DNA of 41,758 nt from JBECKR01 sp040235415 (GCA_040235415.1 JBECKR010000173.1:1-41758), one strand, 5' to 3'; shown: positions 23,607 through 32,554, numbered from the stretch's first letter. Program-made: numbers and translations. Notes: generated from the sequence alone by a model not told the origin.

Positions 23607-25190
23607 TCAGCGACTCTCTTGTCCGCCCGCGTCGACCACGGCGACAGAGTAGTACCGGTCCGTCGCGAGAACCGCGCCGGGGTCGACGAATCCCGGAGTC
23701 GGAGAGTCCGAGATCAAGGTCCAGCTCTCGGGCGGCGTCGAAGGGTCGTCCGTGACGTACACCCGGTAGCTCGCGGCTCCCGCCACGGCGGCCCACGACA
23801 GATCGACGTCGATTCCGGATCGCGAGACGGTGAGATCGCGAATCGGCGCGATCTCGCCCCACTCCGGGGTCGCGGTCGCTACCGGCGGGTGGTCCCAGAG
23901 ATTCTCGAAGCCCGAGCCCATGGCCGCGTCCCCGACGCCGCCGCACAGCGGGTACATCCGGAGCACGAACGGGATGTCGTCGGTCTCGGAGCTCGTGATC
24001 GAGTAGAACCGGAAGCCGTTGTCCCCGATCGCCGAATCGTCCTCGTCGGAGTAGCCCGCCGGATACAGCGGGGCGTCGTCGAAGCTCGCGTCGTCGCGCC
24101 AGTAGCGATCGCGCCGGCTCACGAACGGCGACGGCGGGATGCGGTACAGCAGCGCAAGGCCGCCGGCGTCTCCCCGCACGATTTCCCAGTCGACCGGGGT
24201 GGTGCCGAGGCCGTTGTCGTTCTGACCGTCGATCGGGACTCCGGCGGGCTCCGTGGCGGTGAACAGGCGATCGACCCGTCCCGGAAGCCAGTCGACGTAG
24301 AACCAGATGCTGTTCAGGGGATGGACCCGGAGGTCGACGTGCCGTTCCCACAGGTCCGGGTAGATGATGTCGTGGTGGATCGTGTTGAGGCCGCTCGCCG
24401 CGCCCCGGATGTAGCGGATCGCGCGAACGGGCCCGACGATCCCTCCCATGAAGATCGCGCTCGCGTTCCACAGCTCCTCGGTCTCGCCCTGATCGACGGC
24501 GAGGCCCGCGCGACCCTTGACGCGATCGATGAGGTCGCCGCCGTCGCCGCACGGGCTCAGCACTCGATAGCCGACGAGCAGCCAGCGATCGATGTAGTCG
24601 ATCGCGTAGAGGTCGGTCGAGATCGACGAGTCGCGGCCGATCTGCCAGCTGACCAACATGTCCGGGGAGATGTCGAGACCGATGCCCGTGTACAGGTAGA
24701 CCCAGCGCGGCGCCGTGACCTCGCCGGTCTGATCCTGGAGCTCGATCTCGTAGCGCAGGGCGCCGGCGTCGGACGGCCACGGCGCCCCGGACGGCGCCCG
24801 GTCCCCCGCCTCGCGGAACAAGAACGCGACCTCGTCGTCGCCGTCGAGCGTGCCGTCCTCCTCGCCGAAGACGTCGTAGATGTTCTGCGTGATCTCGTAC
24901 TCGGTCCCGGCGTTGAAGGTGTGATCGACACGTTCGTCGATCTGGAACGGGATCGCGACGAACGACGCCGTCGGGCCGTCCCATCGGAACAGTCCGATGT
25001 CGTTGATGACGGTGCCCGCGAGATCCGGGAATGCCGAGCCCGTCATGATGACCGGTTCGAGCTCGACCGTCGGCCCCTCGCCGCTTTCGGTCAGCGACGA
25101 CCAGGCGTCGGACGTTGCGGCGATCGCGGGCAGAAACCCCGCGATCGCCGCGACCGCGGCGAACGTCCGAATATAAGCGATTCGACCCAT
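23607..25190 (-). CDS. Secreted tandem-paralogue protein, copy A (first in operon)
   Basis: 527 residues. The signal peptide is MGRIAYIRTFAAVAAIAGFLPAIAA. Core blocks match the sisters: IPFQIDERVDHTFNAG, EEDGTLDGDDEVAFLFREAG, RWLLVGYRVLSPCGDGGDLID, KGRAGLAVDQGETEELWNAS, GGIVGPVRAIRYIRGAASG, NTIHHDIIYPDLWERHVDLR, HPLNSIWFYVDWLPGRVDR, DEDDSAIGDNGF and LRMYPLCGGVGD, then a C-terminal Fn3-like domain (DLTVSRSGIDVDLSWAAVAGAASYRVYVTDDP). Two cysteines (in SPCGD and YPLCG) are conserved in all three copies and could form one disulfide. Copies A and B are the closest pair. With its 110-base upstream region this is the likely first gene of a three-gene transcript. The function is unknown. Confidence 0.8.
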   Translation of the reverse strand: MGRIAYIRTFAAVAAIAGFLPAIAATSDAWSSLTESGEGPTVELEPVIMTGSAFPDLAGTVINDIGLFRWDGPTASFVAIPFQIDERVDHTFNAGTEYEITQNIYDVFGEEDGTLDGDDEVAFLFREAGDRAPSGAPWPSDAGALRYEIELQDQTGEVTAPRWVYLYTGIGLDISPDMLVSWQIGRDSSISTDLYAIDYIDRWLLVGYRVLSPCGDGGDLIDRVKGRAGLAVDQGETEELWNASAIFMGGIVGPVRAIRYIRGAASGLNTIHHDIIYPDLWERHVDLRVHPLNSIWFYVDWLPGRVDRLFTATEPAGVPIDGQNDNGLGTTPVDWEIVRGDAGGLALLYRIPPSPFVSRRDRYWRDDASFDDAPLYPAGYSDEDDSAIGDNGFRFYSITSSETDDIPFVLRMYPLCGGVGDAAMGSGFENLWDHPPVATATPEWGEIAPIRDLTVSRSGIDVDLSWAAVAGAASYRVYVTDDPSTPPESWTLISDSPTPGFVDPGAVLATDRYYSVAVVDAGGQESR

Positions 25191-25301
25191 GGATCCCCCC
25201 CCCGGGCGGACCTGTTGTGCCCCCACGGGATGATGTACCCGGATTATGGCGCCTCCGCAAGGTCGCGAAGGAAACGCTTTCGGTAGGGAATCGGACTCAG
25301 T

Positions 25302-26402
25302 TTAAGAATTCAGGCTTGGCGGGACGCCGCTCAGGATATCGAGCACGCAGCGCAGCGCGACCGACGGGGAGAGGTCGTGCATCAGGGCCTCCCCGACGCG
25401 AGGGGCGAGGCGGCGCCCCGGAACGCTCGCGCCGGGAGCATCGGCGACGAGCGCCCACCCGCGCGAGGAGTACGGTCCCCACCGCTCCGGCCCGCACGAC
25501 GGCCACGGGACGTGCAACGCGAGCGTGGGTGCGCCCAGCGCCGAGGCGAGATGTGCGGGTCCGGTGCTGCTCGACACGACGCATGCCGCGAGCGACACGA
25601 GGCCCGCGAGCGACACGACGTCTCCGGTGAACCGCGGGAGGCGGCGGATCCGGGGGTGCTCCTCGTCGAGCGCGTCGGCGACCTCTCGGGCGCCGGGTCC
25701 GATCGTGAACACGACGCGGTGGCCCTCGCCTTCGAGGAGCGTCGCGAGCTGGACGTGGTGGCTCATCGGCCACGACGGGCACGATCCGCCGCTTCCGGGG
25801 TGAAGGATCACGAACGGTCCCGCGAGGCGCTGCAGCGAGAGCCAACCGAGGGCCGCCTCGACCGCGGTCTTGGGGACGCGCATGGGGAACTCCGCGGGCC
25901 CCGCGGGCGCCCCGACGCGGTGGGCGAACGACATCGCGTACTCCACCTCGTGCCGGCCGAGCCGTCGTCGATGCTCGTCGACGCGGAGGTCGAACAGCGG
26001 CGAGTACGCGCGGTAGCCGGTACCGACGCGATGCCGGATGCCGGCGCGGTACGCCGCCCAGGGGACCCGTACGCCGCGCGCGACGCACAGGACGAGATCG
26101 GTCCCGAATCGGAGAAGCTCGTCCCGCAGGGCGTCGGAGTTCCCAGGGTCGACGACCACGCGGTCCGCGTCCTCGGCGAGCCGCGCGATCGGCTCGAGCT
26201 CGGGTCGGACCAGGAGGGCGATCCAGGCGTCGGCGTAGGCCCGCCGCAGCGCGCGCAGCGCCGGTAGCGTCAGGACGAGATCCCCGAGCCGATCCGTCCG
26301 GGAGACGACGATCCGCCTGACGTCGTCGAGGCGCGGCCCGGGAGAGCGCACCTCGGCGGCCCGCTGGACGACCTGCCGGATTCGTGGCACGCACTGCAGC
26401 AC
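25302..26402 (-). CDS. Glycosyltransferase family 9 (heptosyltransferase-like)
   Basis: About 366 residues, GT-B fold. The N-terminal half has VSRTDRLGDLVLTLPALRALR, the family 9 acceptor-side motif (usual form IGDvvl-t-P). The C-terminal half has FVILHPGSGGSCPSWP, then FTIGPGA, VSLAGLVSLAACVVSSSTGPAHLASALGAPTLALHVPWPSCGPERWGPY, the nucleotide-sugar site. Family 9 enzymes transfer ADP-heptose or similar sugars to lipopolysaccharide core or other surface glycans, which supports a Gram-negative envelope. The GTG at 26402 is preferred because GGAAGGAG lies five bases upstream; a GTG at 26423 would add seven residues. It stands alone, with no adjacent lipopolysaccharide genes. Confidence 0.87.
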   Translation of the reverse strand: MLQCVPRIRQVVQRAAEVRSPGPRLDDVRRIVVSRTDRLGDLVLTLPALRALRRAYADAWIALLVRPELEPIARLAEDADRVVVDPGNSDALRDELLRFGTDLVLCVARGVRVPWAAYRAGIRHRVGTGYRAYSPLFDLRVDEHRRRLGRHEVEYAMSFAHRVGAPAGPAEFPMRVPKTAVEAALGWLSLQRLAGPFVILHPGSGGSCPSWPMSHHVQLATLLEGEGHRVVFTIGPGAREVADALDEEHPRIRRLPRFTGDVVSLAGLVSLAACVVSSSTGPAHLASALGAPTLALHVPWPSCGPERWGPYSSRGWALVADAPGASVPGRRLAPRVGEALMHDLSPSVALRCVLDILSGVPPSLNS

Positions 26403-26485
26403 GCCGACTCCTTCCGGAAACACCGGCCCCGGGTCGACGAACGCCCGACGCGCGGCCCGGACGTGATCACGATAGAATACCGGCG

Positions 26486-27205
26486 GTGTCCCCGAAACTG
26501 ATCCTGTTCGACGTCGACGGAACCCTGGTCGACACCGCCGGCGCGGGGCGCGTCGCGGTCTACGGCGCGTTCGGCGAGGTCTTCGGCGTCGAACAGGCGG
26601 CGCTCGACGGGGTGCGCCTCCCTTTCGCCGGAATGACCGATCCGAACATCTTCCGGGCGCTCGGGCTGGGGGTCGGTCTCGACGAGGCCCGGTACGACGC
26701 CCGCGTCGACGCGCTGTACGCGAGCTACATCGCGCACCTCTCCGCCGAGATGGCGCGGCCCGAGCCGCGGCGCCGGGTGCTGCCCGGAGTCCGCGAGCTG
26801 TTGAGCGCGCTGACGGGCGTTCCCGGAGCGCACCTCGGCCTTCTCACCGGGAACCTGGAACGGGGCGCGAGGATCAAGCTCGAGCCGTTCGGGCTCAATC
26901 GGTTCTTCGAGGGCGGGGGCTTCGGTTCGGACGCGCCGGACCGGCGCGCGATCGCGCGAATCGCACGGGCGAAGCTCGCGGCGTACGTCGGCGTCGGCTT
27001 CCCGCCCGAGGACGTCGTGGTCGTCGGGGATACCGACCACGACGTCGACTGCGCGCGCGCGAACGGCTTCCGGGCCGTCGCGGTCGAATCCGGTTGGTGC
27101 CCGAGGGAGCGCCTCGTCGCCCTGCGCCCCGATGCGTTGCTCCGGGAGCTGACGCCGCTGGCCGACGCGCTCGCCGCGCTCGGATTCGACCACTCGGGAG
27201 ACTGA
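26486..27205 (+). CDS. HAD-superfamily phosphatase, phosphoglycolate phosphatase-like
   Basis: 239 residues. HAD motifs are in order: FDVDGTLVDT (Asp9 nucleophile, Asp11), LLTGN (motif II), the Lys of motif III in RGARIKLEPFGL, and VVVGDTDHDVDCARANG (motif IV acids). The helical cap between motifs I and II (GAFGEVFGVEQAALDGVRLPFAGMTDPNIFRALG) is of the C1 type found in phosphoglycolate and pyrophosphate phosphatases. The exact substrate is not determinable. The GTG at 26486 is the only start leaving the intact motif I; it has no Shine-Dalgarno and lies only seven bases after TAGAAT (26473-26478), so the mRNA may be leaderless. Confidence 0.83.
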   Translation: MSPKLILFDVDGTLVDTAGAGRVAVYGAFGEVFGVEQAALDGVRLPFAGMTDPNIFRALGLGVGLDEARYDARVDALYASYIAHLSAEMARPEPRRRVLPGVRELLSALTGVPGAHLGLLTGNLERGARIKLEPFGLNRFFEGGGFGSDAPDRRAIARIARAKLAAYVGVGFPPEDVVVVGDTDHDVDCARANGFRAVAVESGWCPRERLVALRPDALLRELTPLADALAALGFDHSGD

Positions 27206-27226
27206 AGGCGCAGGGGCGCCCGGGCG

Positions 27227-27916
27227 TCAGAAGTGCACGCCCGCCCCGACCTTGAATCCGTCCGTCTTGAAGTCGATCGAGCCCATGGCGACGTCGCTGA
27301 CCGAGAGATCGAAATCGACCTTGTTGACGCGATAGCCGGCCCACAGCGACAGGAACGGCAACGGCTCGAAACCGACCCCGACCTCGTATTCGTGGCCGCC
27401 CCCGGAGGTGAAGGCGTACGTGTCCAGGCCGTCCGAGAACTTGTAGTCGTCGAGATCGATGAAATAGGCTCCCCTGGCGTACGCGTAGGCGAAGCCGGCG
27501 AAGCCGATCCGGCCCTCGGCGTTGAGCCGCGCTCCGGACGTGTCGAGGAGATCCGCGCTCATGCCGTCGATCGAGACGTTGACGTTCTGCCAGCCGACGC
27601 CGACCGCGAGGAACGTGTTGTCGGTCGGCTTGATGAGCTTGCGCTCGAGGTCGAGGCTCGTGTACTCGACGTTGCCGCCCTCCGGCTCCGCCTTGTAGTA
27701 CGCGCCGGCGACGCCCCATCCGAAGAACCAGACCTGGGCCCGGGCGCCGGGCGCCTCCGAGCTGTCCGAAGAGCTGTCCCCGTTCATGCTCGATTTCGCG
27801 TCCGAGAACCAGTACAGCGCCTCGACCTCGCCGTCGACCGGACCGAGCGCGAACGCCGGCAGAACGACCGCGAAGCTCGCGACCGCGAGCATGAGAAGCT
27901 TCGTCAACGTGCGCAT
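27227..27916 (-). CDS. Outer-membrane beta-barrel protein
   Basis: 229 residues. The signal peptide is MRTLTKLLMLAVASFAVVLPAFA, cleaved before LGPVDG. The mature part alternates hydrophobic and polar residues in strands ending with aromatic girdles (VDGEVEALYWFSD, AQVWFFGWGVAGAYYKAE, LAVGVGWQNVNVSI, SLWAGYRVNKVDFDLS), with Ser/Gly/Asp-rich turns. The last residue is Phe (GVHF), as required for BAM-dependent insertion of outer-membrane barrels. About eight to ten strands are expected, similar in size to OmpW/OmpA-type barrels, but no named family is recognised. GGAGG lies eight bases upstream of the ATG, which fixes the start. A weak promoter (TTGTCT at 28023-28028, TATTCC at 28001-28006 on this strand) could drive it separately from glnA. 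Confidence 0.8.
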   Translation of the reverse strand: MRTLTKLLMLAVASFAVVLPAFALGPVDGEVEALYWFSDAKSSMNGDSSSDSSEAPGARAQVWFFGWGVAGAYYKAEPEGGNVEYTSLDLERKLIKPTDNTFLAVGVGWQNVNVSIDGMSADLLDTSGARLNAEGRIGFAGFAYAYARGAYFIDLDDYKFSDGLDTYAFTSGGGHEYEVGVGFEPLPFLSLWAGYRVNKVDFDLSVSDVAMGSIDFKTDGFKVGAGVHF

Positions 27917-28035
27917 CGTCGTTTCCTCCGACACGGTGCGGTCGGTGCCGCACGCGCGTGGCATCCCTCGGCCCCGCACCGCGGCGGGTCCTCCGTAAAA
28001 GGAATAGGCGCGGCGGAGGAAAAGACAAGGACGCG

Positions 28036-29448
28036 TCAGTTGTCGTAGTACAGGTGGAACTCGTAGGGATGCGGCCGCAATCGCAGCGGCTCGACCTCGT
28101 TTTCGGTCTTGTAGCCGATCCAGGTCTCGATGAGGTCCTCGGTGAACACGTCGCCCTCCAAAAGGAAGGCGTGGTCGTGCTCGAGGGCCTCGAGAGACTC
28201 CTCGAGCCGGGCCGGGGTCTTGGCGTACGCGGCGAGGTCTCCGGGACTCATGTCGTAGATGTCGCGGTCGAGCGGCTCTCCGGGCTCGATCGCGTTACGG
28301 ATGCCGTCGACCATCGCCATGAGCATCGCCGACCACGTGAGGTAGCCGTTGCAGCTCGGATCCGGGCAGCGGAACTCGAGACGCTTCGCCTTCGGGCTCG
28401 CCGAGTACATCGGAATCCGCACCGCGGCGGAACGATTCCGTGCGGAGTGCACCAGGTTCACGGGCGCCTCGAACCCGGGGACGAGGCGCCGGTAGGAGTT
28501 GGTCGTCGGCGCCGCGAAGGCGAGCACCGCGGGCGCGTGCTTCAGCAGACCTCCGATGGCGTGCAGCGCGAGCGGGCTCAGCCCGGCGTAGCTCTTGCCT
28601 GCGAACAGCGGCTTCCCCCGCTTCCAGAACGAGATGTGGGTGTGCATGCCGCTGCCGTTGTCCTCGAACACCGGCTTCGGCATGAACGTCGCGGTCTTGC
28701 CGTGCCGTCGGGCGACGTTCTTGATGATGTACTTGTACCACATGAACTGGTCCGCCATCTCGACGAGCGGTGCGTACTGCATGTCGATCTCGCACTGCCC
28801 GCCGGTACCGACCTCGTGGTGGTGGGCCTCGACGACGATGCCGACCCGCTTCATCTCGCGGACCATCTCGCCCCGCAGGTCGTGATACGTGTCGGTCGGG
28901 CTCACGGGAAAGTAGCCGCCCTTGTAGCTCGGCTTGTAGCCCAGGTTCGGCTCTTCGAAGCGTGCGGTGTTCCACGCGCCCTCGACCGAGTCGATCTCGT
29001 AGAAGCCGCGGTGCTGGTTCTGCTCGTAGCGGACCTCGTCGAAGATGAAAAACTCCGGTTCCGGCCCGACGAAGCAGGTGTCGGCGACCCGGGTCTTCTT
29101 CAGGAACTCGGAAGCCTTGCGGGCGACGTGGCGCGGATCGCGAGTGTAGTCCTGCAGCGTCTCGGGATCCACGACGTCGGCGATCACGCTGATCGTCGGC
29201 TCCGCGAAGAACGGGTCGAGTCGGGCCGTCGCCGGGTCCGGCCGCGCGAGCATGTCGGAGACGTTGATCGCCTGCCACCCTCGAATCGACGACCCGTCGA
29301 AGCCGAGGCCTTCTTCGAACGTCCGCTCGTCCCAGGTGTCGATCGGATAGGTGCAATGCTGCCAGGTTCCCAGCAGATCGACGAACTTGAGATCGACCAT
29401 CTCGGCCTTGTGCTTCTTGGCGAAGGCAAAGAACTCTCGCGGCGTCAT
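28036..29448 (-). CDS. glnA: Glutamine synthetase type I-beta
   Basis: 470 residues, the length of the enterobacterial enzyme (ATP + glutamate + ammonia to glutamine). Landmarks are LGFDGSSIRGWQ, FVGPEPEFFIFD, VEAHHHEVGTGGQCEIDM (metal and ammonia sites), MPKPVFEDNGSGMHTHIS, NSYRRLVPGFEAP, RNRSAAVRIP and LEFRCPDPSCNGYLTWSAML. The adenylylation tyrosine is present: Tyr398 (DRDIYDMSP) falls exactly where the enterobacterial site is, so GlnE-type control is likely. This is the beta subtype. It lies 28 bases after the alpha-type gene on the same strand, so the two are probably co-transcribed. A paired alpha and beta set is unusual. Confidence 0.95.
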   Translation of the reverse strand: MTPREFFAFAKKHKAEMVDLKFVDLLGTWQHCTYPIDTWDERTFEEGLGFDGSSIRGWQAINVSDMLARPDPATARLDPFFAEPTISVIADVVDPETLQDYTRDPRHVARKASEFLKKTRVADTCFVGPEPEFFIFDEVRYEQNQHRGFYEIDSVEGAWNTARFEEPNLGYKPSYKGGYFPVSPTDTYHDLRGEMVREMKRVGIVVEAHHHEVGTGGQCEIDMQYAPLVEMADQFMWYKYIIKNVARRHGKTATFMPKPVFEDNGSGMHTHISFWKRGKPLFAGKSYAGLSPLALHAIGGLLKHAPAVLAFAAPTTNSYRRLVPGFEAPVNLVHSARNRSAAVRIPMYSASPKAKRLEFRCPDPSCNGYLTWSAMLMAMVDGIRNAIEPGEPLDRDIYDMSPGDLAAYAKTPARLEESLEALEHDHAFLLEGDVFTEDLIETWIGYKTENEVEPLRLRPHPYEFHLYYDN

Positions 29449-29476
29449 CGGTTCGCCTCCTCCCGGCCCCGCCGGG

Positions 29477-30811
29477 TCAATAGCGTCCGAGATAGCGCTC
29501 GACCTCCCACGGATGGACGACGGCGCTGAACTCGTGCCACGCGCGGAGCGCGGCCTGAACGAAATGATCGAAGACGTGGTCGCCGAGCGCCTCGCGGATC
29601 ACCGCGTCGCGCTTCATCCACTTCACCGCCTCGCGGAGATCCGCCGGAAGCTCGTCGATCTTGAGCCGGCGCTTCTCACGGTGGGACATCGCGAAGATGT
29701 TCTTGTTCACGGGCTCGCCGGGCTCGAGCCGGTTCACGACGCCGTCGAGGCCGGACGCGATCATGACCGCGAACGCGAGGTACGGGTTGCACGACGGGTC
29801 GGGCATCCGGAGCTCGACCCGCGTCCCCTCGCCGCGGCGCGCCGGAACGCGTGCCAGCGGGGAGCGGTTCTTCTCCGACCACACGATGTTCGTGGGCGCC
29901 TCGTAGCCCGGAACGAGCCGCTTGTAGGAGTTCACGAGCGGGTTCGTGACCGCACACATGCCCTTGGCGTGTGTCAGCAGGCCGGCGATGTAGTGCATCG
30001 CGACGTCCGACAGCGCGTACGGGCCCGCGGGATCGTGGAACGCGTTCTTGCCGTCCCGGAACAGCGACTGGTGGGTGTGCATGCCCGACCCGTTGATCCC
30101 CGTGATCGGCTTGGGCATGAAGGTGGCGTGCAAATTGAAGTCGAGCGAGACCTTCCTGACGACGAGCTTGAACGTCGCGATCTTGTCGGCGGTGGCCACG
30201 GCTTCGTCGTACTTGAAGTCGATCTCGTGCTGCCCGGGCGCGACCTCGTGGTGCGCGGCCTCGACTTCGAACCCCATCGCCTCGAGCGAGTTGACGATCC
30301 GGCGGCGGCAGTCCTCGCCGCGATCGACCGGCGTGAGGTCGAAGTACGCGGCCTGGTCGTGCGTCACGGTCGTGGGCGAGCCCTCGGGATCCCGCTGGAA
30401 CAGGAAGAACTCCGCCTCGGGACCGAGCATCGGCGTGAACCCGAGTGCGGCCGCCCGCGCGTTGACGCGTTTCAGCGCGGTACGAGGGCAACCTTCGAAC
30501 GGCGAGCCGTCGGGCAGCGTGACGTCGCAGATGACGCGCGCGACGCGGCCGCGACCCTCCTCCCAGGGGAAGATCCGGAACGAGTCGAGGTCGGGGCGCA
30601 GGAGCATGTCCGACTCCTCGATCCGGACGAACCCCTCGATCGACGAGCCGTCGAACATGATCTCGCCGTCGAGCGCCTTCTGGAACTGGCTCTCGGGCAC
30701 CTCGACGTTCTTGTTCGTGCCGAGGATGTCGGTGAACTGCAATCGGAGGAAGCGGATCTTCTCTTCGCGACAGATCCCCAGGATCGTCGCCGCGTCCTGA
30801 CCGCCCGACAT
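29477..30811 (-). CDS. Glutamine synthetase type I-alpha
   Basis: 444 residues, the exact length of Bacillus GlnA and clearly of the alpha subtype. It has IMFDGSSIEGFVRIEESDMLLRPD, MLGPEAEFFLFQ, VEAAHHEVAPGQHEIDFKYDEA, MPKPITGINGSGMHTHQSLF, NSYKRLVPGYEAPTNIVWSEKNRSPL, VELRMPDPSCNPYLAFAVMIASGLDG and a C-terminal VHPWEVERYLGRY. The 25-residue insertion of the beta type is missing. At the adenylylation position it reads NIFAMS, with Phe instead of Tyr, so it cannot be adenylylated; alpha enzymes are controlled by feedback and by protein partners instead. The gene is upstream of the beta-type gene and its promoter (TTGACG/TACGGT) would drive both. Confidence 0.94.
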   Translation of the reverse strand: MSGGQDAATILGICREEKIRFLRLQFTDILGTNKNVEVPESQFQKALDGEIMFDGSSIEGFVRIEESDMLLRPDLDSFRIFPWEEGRGRVARVICDVTLPDGSPFEGCPRTALKRVNARAAALGFTPMLGPEAEFFLFQRDPEGSPTTVTHDQAAYFDLTPVDRGEDCRRRIVNSLEAMGFEVEAAHHEVAPGQHEIDFKYDEAVATADKIATFKLVVRKVSLDFNLHATFMPKPITGINGSGMHTHQSLFRDGKNAFHDPAGPYALSDVAMHYIAGLLTHAKGMCAVTNPLVNSYKRLVPGYEAPTNIVWSEKNRSPLARVPARRGEGTRVELRMPDPSCNPYLAFAVMIASGLDGVVNRLEPGEPVNKNIFAMSHREKRRLKIDELPADLREAVKWMKRDAVIREALGDHVFDHFVQAALRAWHEFSAVVHPWEVERYLGRY

Positions 30812-30864
30812 GCCTCCCGACCCCCGTTTTCGCGACCGCCGGGACCGTCCCGCGGATCCGCGCC

Positions 30865-30893
30865 ACCGTACAACGCTCGCCGTACGACGTCAA
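30865..30893 (-). promoter_or_regulatory. Glutamine synthetase promoter (TTGACG -17- TACGGT)
   Basis: On the minus strand TTGACG (30888-30893) and TACGGT (30865-30870) are 17 bases apart, about 55 bases before the ATG at 30811. Just upstream on that strand is a perfect 12-base palindrome ATTCTGCAGAAT (30917-30928), placed where a nitrogen regulator could bind. No sigma-54 -24/-12 pair was seen in this gap. Confidence 0.5.
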
Positions 30894-30960
30894 CTGCCGC
30901 ACAAGGGATGTTCCGGATTCTGCAGAATGACGGTCGCGGGATCGACAGTCACGGGGAGTT

Positions 30961-32493
30961 TCAGGGGACGTCGATCTCCGCGTTGTGCGGTTTCTGCAGA
31001 TTCTCGGGGACGCCGAGAAGACTGACGCGGTTGCCCGACGCGACGACGAGCTCGTCGAGGCCGTCGCCGTCGAGGTCTCCCGCGGCGAGCGCGCCGGCCC
31101 CGGGCCACGAAGCCGAGAACACGACGGTCCCCGAGGCGCTCGCGAGCACCGTGACGACGCCGTCGCGCGTCGCGAGCGCGACACCGGAGCCGGAGCCCGC
31201 CGCGCCGAACCGTCCGACGGCGGCGCCGACCACGGTCCCCGGCACGGTTCCGAAGCCATCCGCGCCGTCGCTCGGCGGCACCAGGCCCGACGAACCCGCG
31301 ACGGGATCGTACGACGAGACCACGGCGCCGGAACCGTCGACACGGTCGACGCGCCGCCCGTCGCCGAGCCGCAGCAGCACGACGCCTCGGTCGTCCCGTC
31401 CGGACGCGACCGCGAGCGACGAGCCCCCGACGCGCTGCCGTACCCGGCCGTCCGCGCCCGCCACGATCAACCCGTCGGGGGTCGCGAGGGCGATTCCCGC
31501 CGGGCCGGCTTCGGGCGGGGCGGGCAGGATCGCGAGATCGAGCACCGGGGCGGGCGCCTCCCAGGTCGTGGAGGCGCGGCGCGCCATGTCCACGACGCCG
31601 ACCCGGTCGGATCCGCGCCGGAATCCCACGAGATCGGCGACACCGTCGCCCGTGACGTCACCGCAGCGCAGACGCCCCATGCCTCGCGCCGCCCGCACCT
31701 CTCCGACGATCCGACCGTCCTCCGCGATACCGACGAGGGCGCCGTCGGAGACGGCGACGACCCGTGGGGTATCCCCCGTTCGAACGACGGCCACGCCCTC
31801 GACGACGCCCCGGAGCGCTCGCGACCAGCGCGGCACGAGCGTCCCGGCCCCGGTGGACACGGATCCCAGAAGCTCCGGCGCGATCGCGTCCGAGTCGTCC
31901 AGAACCGCCTCCGCTCGAGCGGCGATGGCCCGCTCGAGTCCGGGCTGGTATCCGTTCCACCGATCTCGGACGCGCCCGTCGCGGTCGAGGAGCACCACCG
32001 TGGGAAGGCTGCGGACCTCGAAGGCGTCATCGAGCGCGCGGGAATAGAGCCCGACGGGGAGCGTCAATCCGAGGCCCTCGGCTGCGGCACGGGCGGTCTC
32101 GGCCGCCTCGTCCGCGTTGATCGCGATCGCGGCGAGCCCCCGCGGCCGAAGCCTCTCGAGCAGCGCCTGGAGCTGCGGGAGCTCGTGAACGCAGGGGGCG
32201 CACCACGACGCCCAGAAGTCGAGGACAACGACCCGACCTCGGAGGCCGCCGAGCGGGAGCGTCGAGCCGTCCGCCAGGTGGACGTCGAGGTTTCCGGGGC
32301 GGAGCAGCCACGGCTCCACCGTGAGCGGCGTGTCGCCGGCGGCGGAGGACGAGGGGCCGGGAACGGGCGCGCTCCACGCCGCCGTCCCGTCGGGGCGGAT
32401 CCAGCGTACGATGCCGGGGTCCGCGAGCGTGGCGCCGCTCGCGAGCGGAAGGAGGAAGGTGAGGACCACGATCGAGCGGCGTCGCGAGGACAT
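30961..32493 (-). CDS. TlpA-like thioredoxin domain with a C-terminal beta-propeller
   Basis: 510 residues. A signal peptide (basic SSRRRS, hydrophobic IVVLTFLLPLASGATLA) precedes a short linker. Residues about 60-200 are a TlpA/ResA-type thioredoxin domain: VVVLDFWASWCAPCVHELPQL has the CxxC pair (Cys98, Cys101), and the cis-Pro loop is RSLPTVVLLD. Such domains move electrons to reduce periplasmic disulfides. The rest (about 215-510) is a repeated beta pattern with FG-GAP-like calcium loops (GDVTGDGVADLV, AGDLDGDGLDELVV) and blade-like repeats, probably a six- to seven-bladed propeller. The fusion of the two is unusual. The start ATG at 32493 is the one that yields a proper signal peptide. 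Confidence 0.8.
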   Translation of the reverse strand: MSSRRRSIVVLTFLLPLASGATLADPGIVRWIRPDGTAAWSAPVPGPSSSAAGDTPLTVEPWLLRPGNLDVHLADGSTLPLGGLRGRVVVLDFWASWCAPCVHELPQLQALLERLRPRGLAAIAINADEAAETARAAAEGLGLTLPVGLYSRALDDAFEVRSLPTVVLLDRDGRVRDRWNGYQPGLERAIAARAEAVLDDSDAIAPELLGSVSTGAGTLVPRWSRALRGVVEGVAVVRTGDTPRVVAVSDGALVGIAEDGRIVGEVRAARGMGRLRCGDVTGDGVADLVGFRRGSDRVGVVDMARRASTTWEAPAPVLDLAILPAPPEAGPAGIALATPDGLIVAGADGRVRQRVGGSSLAVASGRDDRGVVLLRLGDGRRVDRVDGSGAVVSSYDPVAGSSGLVPPSDGADGFGTVPGTVVGAAVGRFGAAGSGSGVALATRDGVVTVLASASGTVVFSASWPGAGALAAGDLDGDGLDELVVASGNRVSLLGVPENLQKPHNAEIDVP

Positions 32494-32554
32494 GCACCTC
32501 AATGTACCGGCGGAGACGCCGGCCGGCACGTCCGGTCGTCGCGCGATCGCGAGA

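Noticed and set aside
22372..25260. 962-codon minus-strand frame across two of the tandem paralogues
   Set aside because: It is a shifted frame of the two real genes, rich in Arg and Asp repeats; the true frames have signal peptides and conserved cores.
30812..30960. Sigma-54 promoter for the glutamine synthetase operon
   Set aside because: No GG-N10-GC arrangement with TGGC/TTGC was found in the gap; a TTGACG/TACGGT pair explains it better.
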